The notes under the pieces: generated by a model | Seen by the model: the letters and a program-made list of their open reading frames with translations, nothing else | Database searches by the model: none | What the model was told of the DNA's origin: nothing | Assembly: GCA_905236505.1 (NCBI GenBank) | Contig: CAJOPY010000016.1 | Coordinates: forward strand, 1-39,175 | DNA length: 39,175 bases | Direction of reading: 5' to 3' | Source: Candidatus Gastranaerophilales bacterium | GTDB taxonomy: Bacteria; Cyanobacteriota; Vampirovibrionia; Gastranaerophilales; Gastranaerophilaceae | Part shown: positions 28,736 to 37,770 of the stretch, in pieces | Position numbering within the stretch: position 1 is the stretch's first letter | Layout of the letters: each line of letters begins with the position of its first letter | Made by a program: the position numbers and the translations under genes

Positions 28736-31265
28736 TTTCCACCTGCTTTCTTATTATATTATGAGGATTTTTTACCCTGCCGAAACAAAGTTGAGCAAGA
28801 ATCGTAATGCCAAGTACTGTTGCTCCTATGGTTCCGGCTTTTCTTAACCAAGTTTGATTTTCAAATCTTTTTCCTGCCGCATTTTTAAAGAATTCTACCG
28901 GACTTTGACCGACTAAATTGAATTTCTGAACCCTTGTGAGCGAATCCGGAGTCTTCTCTTGTCTGAATTTTTTCATATCTATTGTCAATTTGTGCTCGGG
29001 TTTTGTAAAATCTATATCATTATTACCGATGACTTCCATAAATCGTTTTAAATAAGCATTAAATCTTTCCAAAAACTTAACATCAGAACCCTTTTTAACT
29101 CTTTCAACAGCTTTTTTGGTAGATTCTTGGATGGGATCACCCCAACCTCGCCACATAATATCACGATATAATTGAGGGTTGTTGTTTGTATGAAGTTTCA
29201 TCGTATGATCTGCAGGAGTAGCTGCCAAAAGTGTATCTTTTATTATTGTATTCAATTCTTTGTAATACGAATCCGCAGGTATTTCACGCTTATATATGTC
29301 CATAGTATGTATCATTCGGTTAAACGAATTTCTTACACCCTGATACCTGTCTGTAATTCTTGATATTTTAAGAGCTTTTGAAGAACCTACTCCTTTTGAA
29401 TACTCTTTTGCAAACTCGTATCCTTCTTTTGCTCCGGTTAAATTTCTTGTTCCGTCAAGTAAATTAAACAAATCATCTCTTGATTTTATTGTATTTTTAA
29501 GAGAATCCGTATCTTGTTTTACAAGTTTATCTATAGTTTTGGAAAATTTGTTTTTATCAAGTGCGTTTAAGCGTTTTGCCGTATTATTGTAATTATTTTC
29601 TATTGCGGATATTAAATCTTTTAACTTTGATTCGTTTTCTTGAGTTCCGTTTAATGCGATATCCATATCCGAAACTACTTTGGTAACTTTTTTTACAGCA
29701 TTTTCGTATTTTGAATTGTCTTTTGCAAGTGCTTTTAATTTATCTTCTAATATTTCTTTTGTATATTTTTCGGATTCTTTCATAAGTTTTAAGTCCTTGT
29801 ACTTTATATCAAGAACTTCAAACATGGTTTTCTCGTATTTCGTCCAATAACGGGCAAGTACGGAATCTGCATCTTCTTCAACTTTAAAGTGTTTGCATTT
29901 GTCTATAATTCCATCTTTTGATTTAAAATCTCCTATTATTTTTGCAAAATCAGAAACATTTTTTATACTGTTTTCGCTAACAAATGAAGATTGATTTTTT
30001 TGTATTGATTTAGATATGTTGTCCAAAATCTTGTTTTGTTCCATATATAAAGCGTCTTTGCTATAACCGGCTTGGGATTCAATTTTTGATTTAAATATAC
30101 GTTTTAATTCAGATTTAAAATCATGTAATCCTTCATAAGACATAACCCCTGATTTGTCTGAATAATTCTTAAGCGCCTGTTCAATTTCTGATTTTGAAGA
30201 ACCAAAAACCTTTTCTAATGCAGGTTTATTTTCTCCTGATATACTTTCAGATATGATTTCGGAAATTTTTTCGGTCGTTTTTTCATTAACAACAAATCCG
30301 TTTTTTTCGCCTTTAAACAGTTTTGTCAAATCTTCGCGTATTCCTTGTGTCAAATTGTCATCAGTTTCAGATGAAATCAATTTTACAAGCTTCTCAAATT
30401 CTTCTTTCGGAAGTTCTTTATCTTTGTATTGAGTTAATAATTTTTCGGCTTGTTTGCTTAAAGAATTCGGCTTAATTGAATTTATGTCGGAACTCATATT
30501 TTCCGTTTCTTTAAGAGCACGTGCAATTTTTGAATCATAGTTTGCATTTCTCAGAGATAAAAGCGCCGGTGAAACAAGTTTTTCTAACCCGCAGCATATT
30601 AAAGCGGTCATAACAGGAGTTGCAAATCCAGCTGTCATCATCCAAAGGGTGTTATTTTGTATACCGATTTTTCTCATCTGTTCTTTTATTAATTCGTTTC
30701 GGTTTTGAATATCCCTTGGTATTCCCATTCTGTCCCCGATAACATTCAAATCTTCATCAGGATATTCGCCTCTGTACATATCAAAAGGAATATAATTGGG
30801 GTCTTGCAAAACAGATTTTTTTCGTCCTTGATCATCAATATATTCCTTGCTGATATCAAATTTATTACGTACTCTTGCAGGAGCATTAATTGCTATTTTA
30901 GGATACAAGGATATTGATGTTAAAAATGCACCTAAGCCTAAATACTCCATCAATCTTGCTTTTACATTTGTTGTACGTGATGCTAAATATGTAGCAATAC
31001 CTATTCCGGCCATTTTTAGTCCGACGTCGTTTAGTCTGCCTACTTGGTGGTCATTTGCCGTTCCCTTAAGACCGTCACGCACAGCTTTTAAATCGTATGA
31101 TATATCTTTTATCCAATATTCGGGAATGGAAAGAAGTGAGTCGTGGACAAGATGACCTTCAGCCGGCAAAGGACGGGTTAAACCTTCTGTTTTAATAGGT
31201 TTACCTCTGTATATTTTGCCGTTTTTTGCGGTTTCTATATTTGGTTGTATTGAATTTATAGCCAT
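28713..31265 (-). CDS. Large membrane/coiled-coil protein of unknown function, N-terminal MAINSIQPN motif
   Basis: 850-aa ORF with hydrophobic segments near both ends and a long Lys/Glu-rich helical middle; start codon abuts the upstream stop. Confidence 0.65.
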   Translation of the reverse strand: MAINSIQPNIETAKNGKIYRGKPIKTEGLTRPLPAEGHLVHDSLLSIPEYWIKDISYDLKAVRDGLKGTANDHQVGRLNDVGLKMAGIGIATYLASRTTNVKARLMEYLGLGAFLTSISLYPKIAINAPARVRNKFDISKEYIDDQGRKKSVLQDPNYIPFDMYRGEYPDEDLNVIGDRMGIPRDIQNRNELIKEQMRKIGIQNNTLWMMTAGFATPVMTALICCGLEKLVSPALLSLRNANYDSKIARALKETENMSSDINSIKPNSLSKQAEKLLTQYKDKELPKEEFEKLVKLISSETDDNLTQGIREDLTKLFKGEKNGFVVNEKTTEKISEIISESISGENKPALEKVFGSSKSEIEQALKNYSDKSGVMSYEGLHDFKSELKRIFKSKIESQAGYSKDALYMEQNKILDNISKSIQKNQSSFVSENSIKNVSDFAKIIGDFKSKDGIIDKCKHFKVEEDADSVLARYWTKYEKTMFEVLDIKYKDLKLMKESEKYTKEILEDKLKALAKDNSKYENAVKKVTKVVSDMDIALNGTQENESKLKDLISAIENNYNNTAKRLNALDKNKFSKTIDKLVKQDTDSLKNTIKSRDDLFNLLDGTRNLTGAKEGYEFAKEYSKGVGSSKALKISRITDRYQGVRNSFNRMIHTMDIYKREIPADSYYKELNTIIKDTLLAATPADHTMKLHTNNNPQLYRDIMWRGWGDPIQESTKKAVERVKKGSDVKFLERFNAYLKRFMEVIGNNDIDFTKPEHKLTIDMKKFRQEKTPDSLTRVQKFNLVGQSPVEFFKNAAGKRFENQTWLRKAGTIGATVLGITILAQLCFGRVKNPHNIIRKQVENDTTKQS

Positions 31266-32354
31266 CTATATCACCGTACTTTCTGTATTTCTGTCCATTA
31301 AGTCTTTGTTTGCAAGTTTGCCTAAGTGTCTTGCTCTGTATATTACATTTGCCGTAGTTCCTGCAGTGAGCGCTACAGTAAACAATAACCACGCTTTTCC
31401 CATATGTTTCATAAAACCTTTAGAACCTGCTTCACCGCTCCAATAAGTCTTGCAGGCATTTCCGAATGTTTTTCCGAAAGTTTTTGTTAAATCAATAGTG
31501 TTTTTACCTGCTGTTTTAAGCTTTCCGCCGGCTTTTGAAAGAAAGCTTTCGGTTGTTTTTGAAATGTATTTTTCTCTGTTTGTAAACGCATTAAAGAAAT
31601 CCGCCCAGCAATTTTGAGCCGCAAGTCCCACACCTACACCTGCCCAAGCGTATGTTGATAAACTTTTAGCTGTTTTTGTTGCGGAAACTATTCCTTGAAT
31701 AATAGGCGTAACTTCTGTTACAGAATCATTTAAATTTTCACCTAATCCTATTTTTTTCGCAATTCTGTCGTAATATCCTTTACCGTATTTTGGGTCAGCC
31801 GATATTAAATCTTTTCGGAAGAATTCAATACTGTCGTATATTTTTCTTTGTTGTCTTTTCGGGTACATTTGGGCATTTGAACCTGTTCCTGTCGGAAGAG
31901 GTGTATATACATTCGTATAAGGCTGTTCTATATCAACTCCTGTGGCTATTGCAACAGGACGGGTTACTAAATCTCCTGTTAAATTTTTACCAAGCATACA
32001 AAGAAGTACACCAAGTCCCATCTTTTTGCCTATTAACGAAGCTTTCGGAGTAAGGTGTTTATTTACAAGATTAAACATTGCTATAAACATTGCACTTCCT
32101 GCTATGTATGGAACAATGCCCATTGATAAAAATTCATAAAAATCTGAGTTTACATCTCCCTTAAATCCTTTAACCGGATATTCCGTAATTGCACTGCTTG
32201 TTCTGTCAAACTGGGTTCTTATTCGTGTTTGTATAGTATTGGGCAGTATTTTGGATTCTTTTTCTTTATCTCTTTCTTCAATGGTTTTTTCAGGCTTATT
32301 AGCCTGTTTTGCGAAAGTAATTCTGTTATTTGTTATTTTTACTTCACGAATCAT
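31266..32354 (-). CDS. Multi-pass membrane protein of unknown function, N-terminal NNRITFAKQ motif
   Basis: 362-aa ORF with several hydrophobic segments (e.g. VPYIAGSAMFIAMFNLV, MGLGVLLCMLG, AWLLFTVALTAGTTANVIY). Confidence 0.65.
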   Translation of the reverse strand: MIREVKITNNRITFAKQANKPEKTIEERDKEKESKILPNTIQTRIRTQFDRTSSAITEYPVKGFKGDVNSDFYEFLSMGIVPYIAGSAMFIAMFNLVNKHLTPKASLIGKKMGLGVLLCMLGKNLTGDLVTRPVAIATGVDIEQPYTNVYTPLPTGTGSNAQMYPKRQQRKIYDSIEFFRKDLISADPKYGKGYYDRIAKKIGLGENLNDSVTEVTPIIQGIVSATKTAKSLSTYAWAGVGVGLAAQNCWADFFNAFTNREKYISKTTESFLSKAGGKLKTAGKNTIDLTKTFGKTFGNACKTYWSGEAGSKGFMKHMGKAWLLFTVALTAGTTANVIYRARHLGKLANKDLMDRNTESTVI

Positions 32355-32558
32355 ACGAACCCCGACACGGTACCCACTTAGTCAAAACCAAGTAAAATTT
32401 ATTTTTTGCTAGTGATTGAGTATGATTTTTACATTTTGTTACAATATATTTTAATACTCCACACACCAAAATACTATCAAGAACAAAGGCATTTTTCAAG
32501 ATTATATGTTTTTATTTTTTATAGTACAATTTTGTCATAAAAAGTTAAGGAATTTATT

Positions 32559-33662
32559 ATGACAGAAAAATTTGTTCTCCATATATCAAAATCTTCTCTT
32601 GCGGGAGCTCCTATCAGAATTGTTAATGCAATTAATCAATATACCGATTATAGAGCAAGATTACTTAATTTTGTTCCGTCCGAAATAAATAACGAAACAC
32701 AAATTTATGATGAAGATTTGAGCTGGCAGAGTGAAGACGATAAAAAGTTGGCGCGAGAGTTAATAAAAAAAGCTGATATAATTCATTTTCACCATTTTAT
32801 GGATTTGGAATTTTATAATCCGTTTGTTATAAATTTTCTGAAAGAAACTAAAAGTGAATGCAAATTTTTAAGGCATTTTCATTCCGATAAATCATACATT
32901 GAAAAAACCGATTTGGATTTTAAAAAAATTTATCCGAATGACAAAGTTCCGAGAATTGTAATTCCTCATTATCCGGAAAGAGGTTTTATGGATTGCGTTA
33001 TTGTACCTAATATTATTCCTATATGGGAAAAATATTGTTCTCCGGTAACTACTGACAATCCAAAACCTGTTGTAGTTTATTCCGCTTCCAACAAAACTTC
33101 TTATAAAGTTGAACGCTGGGCAACAAAAGGATATCCGGAAGTTATGGAAAAATTGAGTGAACTTAAAGATAAACTCGGTTTTGAACTTAAAACAATTGCG
33201 GGTATTCCGTTTAAAGAAGCTATGAAAATCAAACAAAATGCTGATATTGTAATCGGCGATATCGTAACCGGAAGCTATCATCTTACAGAACTTGAAGGGC
33301 TTGCACTCGGAAAACCGACACTTTCATATTTAGACGGAAGAAGTGTTATGACATTTGTTAAAACATTTAAAACAGATGACATTCCTTTTGTTAATGTAAA
33401 CATAGATAACTTGGAATTTGCACTTGAGGATTTGGTTACAAATAAAGAACTTCGTGCAAATTTAGGTAATTTTTCAAGAAAATGGATTGAAAAATATTAT
33501 GATGACAGGGTTTTGATAAAAAACTTTACGGATATTTATGACAAATTAATTAATGATATACCGTTTTCACGTGAAGGGTGCGATGAAGATAAAGATGTAA
33601 AAGAATTTTTATACCACCGTGTATATGATTACAATTGGCGTAGAATATCACAATTTCATTAG
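32559..33662 (+). CDS. GT-B-fold glycosyltransferase-like protein
   Basis: C-terminal GT4-like layout: ADIVIGDIVTGSYHLTELEGLALGKPTLSYLDG...VTNKELRANLGNFSRKWIEKYYDDRVLIKNFTDIYDKL. Confidence 0.65.
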   Translation: MTEKFVLHISKSSLAGAPIRIVNAINQYTDYRARLLNFVPSEINNETQIYDEDLSWQSEDDKKLARELIKKADIIHFHHFMDLEFYNPFVINFLKETKSECKFLRHFHSDKSYIEKTDLDFKKIYPNDKVPRIVIPHYPERGFMDCVIVPNIIPIWEKYCSPVTTDNPKPVVVYSASNKTSYKVERWATKGYPEVMEKLSELKDKLGFELKTIAGIPFKEAMKIKQNADIVIGDIVTGSYHLTELEGLALGKPTLSYLDGRSVMTFVKTFKTDDIPFVNVNIDNLEFALEDLVTNKELRANLGNFSRKWIEKYYDDRVLIKNFTDIYDKLINDIPFSREGCDEDKDVKEFLYHRVYDYNWRRISQFH

Positions 33663-33679
33663 TCAAAAACAGTTTAATT

Positions 33680-34345
33680 ATGAAAGAAGATTTTTTTGTA
33701 AATAAAAAATTTAATTTTGAAAAGATTAAAAAATTCGGATTTAAAAAAAATAAAAACGAATATATTTATTCTGCAGATATTTTAAACGGAGAATTTGTAC
33801 TAAATATAAAGATAAACATTAAAGGAGAATTATGCTCAAAGCTGTATGAAAAAGAAAGCGGAGAGTTATATACACTTCATCTTACAGACGCTGAAGGCAA
33901 TTTTGTAGGAGAGATAAGAAAAGAATATTTCAAAATTTTAGAAAACATATCAGAAAATTGTTGTGAAAATGCTATATTTAAATCCGAATATACATACAAA
34001 GTTATAAACTATCTAAAAGAAAAATATGGCGATGAACCGGAATATTTATGGGAAAAATTTCCGGATAACGCAGTTGCAAGGAGAAAAGATAACTCAAAAT
34101 GGTATCTTGCAATTCTGACAGTCAGAAGAGATAAACTTGGCTTTGAAACAACAGAAAAGGCAGAAGTTCTTGATATACGTGCATTACCTGAAGAAGTTCC
34201 TAATTTAATCAAACAAGACAATATTTTTTCCGGCTATCACATGAATAAAAAAACGTGGATATCAATAATATTAGACGGTTCTATGAGTTTTAATAATATT
34301 TGTAAATTTATTGATAACAGTTATGAACTGGCAGGATTAAAATAA
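33680..34345 (+). CDS. MmcQ/YjbR-family protein
   Basis: C-terminal YLWEKFPDNAVARRKDNSKWYLAILTV...GYHMNKKTWISIILDGSMSFNNICKFIDNSYELA. Confidence 0.75.
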   Translation: MKEDFFVNKKFNFEKIKKFGFKKNKNEYIYSADILNGEFVLNIKINIKGELCSKLYEKESGELYTLHLTDAEGNFVGEIRKEYFKILENISENCCENAIFKSEYTYKVINYLKEKYGDEPEYLWEKFPDNAVARRKDNSKWYLAILTVRRDKLGFETTEKAEVLDIRALPEEVPNLIKQDNIFSGYHMNKKTWISIILDGSMSFNNICKFIDNSYELAGLK

Positions 34346-34363
34346 CTTAAGTTGCGGGGTATT

Positions 34364-34957
34364 TTATAAATCCAAAACCTCTGAAAGATTGTGTTTTTGT
34401 TTTTGAGCTGCAGAATGAAATTTGTATCCTGAACAACTTTGTCCAATTTTCCTTCTTGCGTAGTAATATGTATTGTTACTAAATTTTATCCCTGCGCCTT
34501 CATCTGAAATATAATCTCCGGCTAATTTTTTATCCGTAAATATAGCGTATAACAAACTATCTTTTGTAATATCCTTTTTATCAAAAGGAACTATTTTATT
34601 TACCTTGTGTCCTTTATTTGACCATTTGGAATGAGTTGTTATGTCCATAAAACCTGTAATTTGTTCATCATTTTTTATGCACAAATATACGGAATCGTGT
34701 CCCAGAGGTAATGACGGATTATATTCATGTTGTTTTTTTACAAAATGGTTTAATTTTGCCAAAAACTGCTTATGAAACTCGCTCAATTTTTGTTCGTTTT
34801 GATTCATAAAAGAAGCTATCGTTTTAACAAATGGGACATCTTCTTTTGATAATTTATATACCTCATATTTTTCATATTTTTCGCATTTTTTTGCAATCTT
34901 TGTTGCCGACATGATTTTTGTAGCACCAAAATTAATACTATTATCAGATATTCTCAT
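34364..34957 (-). CDS. Protein of unknown function with N-terminal MRISDNSINFGATK motif
   Basis: 197-aa ORF, tag-like N-terminus; weak GNAT-like look (VYKLSKEDVPFVKTIA...YLCIKNDEQITGFMDIT). Confidence 0.6.
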   Translation of the reverse strand: MRISDNSINFGATKIMSATKIAKKCEKYEKYEVYKLSKEDVPFVKTIASFMNQNEQKLSEFHKQFLAKLNHFVKKQHEYNPSLPLGHDSVYLCIKNDEQITGFMDITTHSKWSNKGHKVNKIVPFDKKDITKDSLLYAIFTDKKLAGDYISDEGAGIKFSNNTYYYARRKIGQSCSGYKFHSAAQKQKHNLSEVLDL

Positions 34958-35240
34958 AAACTGATTTCCTTTCGCTATAGTATAAAAATCAAAAACAGAA
35001 AATTTTGCCTGATAATTTACAATTATTTACAAAGCAAAAAAATTCATAATTTCAAAATATCTTGCAGAAAGATACTTTATTTTCTAAAGATATCTAAATA
35101 AATTATTACATCGCTTTTAGCTTTTTATACTGATATTTCTTCAAAATAATCTTATAGGGTAAGATTTATTTTTATATTTGAATTATAATAAAATAGATAT
35201 AACAAAAATAAATTCAGAAAATATATAAGGAGTAGTAAAG

Positions 35241-36545
35241 ATGAAGAATAAACTGATTCTTTTTTGGGTGATTGTTATACTTGCTATCACATCAGTTGCA
35301 GTAATATACAAAAAACCTACAAAGCTGGGCTTGGATTTAGTCGGAGGTTCAAGACTTGTGCTTGAAGCTCAACCGTCCGGAAATGTTCAAGTTACGCCGG
35401 ATATGATGTCAAGTTTGCAATTTGCAATTGAAAACAGAGTTAACAAACTCGGTGTATCAGAAACAGTTGTACAAAGAGCAGGCGAAAAAAGACTTGTTGT
35501 TGAAATCCCGAATGTTTCGGATTTAAATCAAGCAAAAGCATATTTAGGTGAAACGGCAGAATTAGACTTTAGAAAACCTGTTACGAAAAACGGAGAAACC
35601 GAGTGGGAAGCGACCGGTTTAACAGGAAAAGATTTAACAAGAGCAAATTTAAGCTCTAATGCACAAAGCGGTCAGTGGGTTGTAGACTTAGAGTTTAACC
35701 TTGAAGGGACAAAGAAATTTGCCGAATTAACAAAAAAACTTGTCGGACAACCTATGGCAATATTTTTTAATAACGAATTACAATCGGCACCTGTTATAAG
35801 AGAACCTATAACAGGCGGAAGAGCACAAATATCCGGAGGGGATAACGGTTTTGCAATAGAAGAAGCACGCAAAATGGTTGACCTTCTTAACGCGGGAGCA
35901 CTTCCTGTTCCGGCAAAAATTATTGAAGAAAATACGGTCGGACCTACTTTAGGTGCTGACAGTATAGCAAAATCAAAAGTTGCCGGTGTAATAGGTTTAG
36001 GATTAGTAATGATATTTATGGTGCTTTATTACAGAGCTCCGGGACTTATTGCAGATATTGCACTTTGTTTATACGGATTGTTTTTATTTGCAATATTTAA
36101 AGCTGTTCCTGTAACACTTACTCTTGCAGGTATTGCAGGTTTTATATTATCAATTGGTATGGCAGTTGATGCCAATATCTTGATTTTTGAAAGAACAAAA
36201 GAAGAATTAAGAGCCGGAAGAACACTCTTTACGGCTATCAATTCCGGCTTTGACAGAGCATTTACAAGTATTTTTGATTCTAATATGACAACAATTATTA
36301 CTTGTGCAATTCTGTATTGCTTAGGAACAAGTATTGTAAAAGGATTTGCGCTTACTCTTGCAATAGGTGTTATCGTTTCAATGTTCTCGGCAATTACGAT
36401 TACAAGAAACTTTATGCACTTGTGTTTCGGAACCGGTAAACTTAAAAATCCGGCACTATTCGGGTTAAAACCGGAAGAAATTGATTCTGAATATCAAGCG
36501 GTTGAAACAAAACGTGAAAAAGCTAAATTCGGAATACTTGATTAA
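35241..36545 (+). CDS. secD: Protein translocase subunit SecD
   Basis: LGLDLVGGSRLVLEA, ENRVNKLGVSETVVQRAGEKRLVVEIP, GMAVDANILIFERTKEELRAGR. Confidence 0.96.
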   Translation: MKNKLILFWVIVILAITSVAVIYKKPTKLGLDLVGGSRLVLEAQPSGNVQVTPDMMSSLQFAIENRVNKLGVSETVVQRAGEKRLVVEIPNVSDLNQAKAYLGETAELDFRKPVTKNGETEWEATGLTGKDLTRANLSSNAQSGQWVVDLEFNLEGTKKFAELTKKLVGQPMAIFFNNELQSAPVIREPITGGRAQISGGDNGFAIEEARKMVDLLNAGALPVPAKIIEENTVGPTLGADSIAKSKVAGVIGLGLVMIFMVLYYRAPGLIADIALCLYGLFLFAIFKAVPVTLTLAGIAGFILSIGMAVDANILIFERTKEELRAGRTLFTAINSGFDRAFTSIFDSNMTTIITCAILYCLGTSIVKGFALTLAIGVIVSMFSAITITRNFMHLCFGTGKLKNPALFGLKPEEIDSEYQAVETKREKAKFGILD

Positions 36546-36597
36546 GTATAAATTAGTTATAGAGCGATAGTTTGCTCACAAAATAGAGGAAAAAAAT

Positions 36598-37557
36598 ATG
36601 AAATTGAAATTAGATATAGTAAAATACAGATTTTTATGTTTGGCGCTGTCAGCAATACTTTTAACTCCCGGAATAATTGCAATGATTTATTCATCAATAG
36701 TTTATCCGACACATGCTCCGTTAAAAGTAGGTATAGATTATACAGGCGGAACAACACTGCAATATGGTGTTAAAGAAGAAATTACAAATGACAAACTTTC
36801 TTCAGTAAGAACAAATTTGGAAAAAGGCGGGATTGAAAATCCTTATTTACAAGTTATTCATGTTAACGCACAACAAGAATCAGATTTAACATCAATTCTT
36901 TCAATAAGAACAAAATTTATAGACGAAAAATCAGCTGACCAAGACAAAATCACATCTATTGTAAGCAAGAATTTTACGGAACCTGAACTTGTTCAAGTTA
37001 CATCTGTAGGCCCGACTTTGGGTAAAGAATTATTTAAAAATTCTTTAATAGCTCTTTCATTGGCATTATTGGGTATTATTGCATACTTAACATTCCAGTT
37101 TCAGTTTGATTATGCCCTTGCTGCAATTTTGGGATTGGTTCACGATTCACTGTTTGTCATAGGTGTATTTTCAATTTTAGGACTGTTCTTTAACGTTCAG
37201 GTTGATGCTTTATTTGTAACCGCAGTTCTTACAGTTATTGGTTTTTCTGTTCACGATACAATTGTTGTATTTGACAGAGTGAGAGAAAATCTTAAATATT
37301 ACGGCAAAAAAATGTCATTTGGCGAGATTGTGAATTCAAGTATAAACCAAACACTTAAAAGAAGTATCAATACTTCTGTTACAACGTTGATAACATTGCT
37401 TGCACTTTATTTTCTGGGCGGAGTAACAACAAAAGATTTTGTACTTGCAATGATTTTAGGTATTTTAATCGGAACATATTCAAGTATATTCTTCTGTTCA
37501 ACTTTAGTTGATATATGGGAAGATAAAAAGAATTCAGCAAATTCTGCCATCGGATAA
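36598..37557 (+). CDS. secF: Protein translocase subunit SecF
   Basis: VGIDYTGGTTLQYGV, TSVGPTLGKELFKNS, GFSVHDTIVVFDRVRENL; directly downstream of secD. Confidence 0.96.
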   Translation: MKLKLDIVKYRFLCLALSAILLTPGIIAMIYSSIVYPTHAPLKVGIDYTGGTTLQYGVKEEITNDKLSSVRTNLEKGGIENPYLQVIHVNAQQESDLTSILSIRTKFIDEKSADQDKITSIVSKNFTEPELVQVTSVGPTLGKELFKNSLIALSLALLGIIAYLTFQFQFDYALAAILGLVHDSLFVIGVFSILGLFFNVQVDALFVTAVLTVIGFSVHDTIVVFDRVRENLKYYGKKMSFGEIVNSSINQTLKRSINTSVTTLITLLALYFLGGVTTKDFVLAMILGILIGTYSSIFFCSTLVDIWEDKKNSANSAIG

Positions 37558-37582
37558 TATTTGTTGAAAATAGAATTTGTTA

Positions 37583-37620
37583 GAGGTTGTCCGTTTTTTT
37601 GGACAGCCTTTGTTTTATTT
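37583..37620 (+). terminator. Intrinsic terminator downstream of secF
   Basis: GAGGTTGTCC / GGACAGCCTT hairpin followed by TGTTTTATTTT. Confidence 0.75.
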
Positions 37621-37770
37621 TAATTGTTTATAAAAAATACAATTTCTCCAAAAACTTTACTTTTACACCTGTTCATGTCAAAATTGTTATAAACTGGTAA
37701 TCAGTATAAAAGTAGTAGGGTGCGAGCGTATAAAATACCCTCCGCCACAGTAATATAGAAGGAAAGAACA

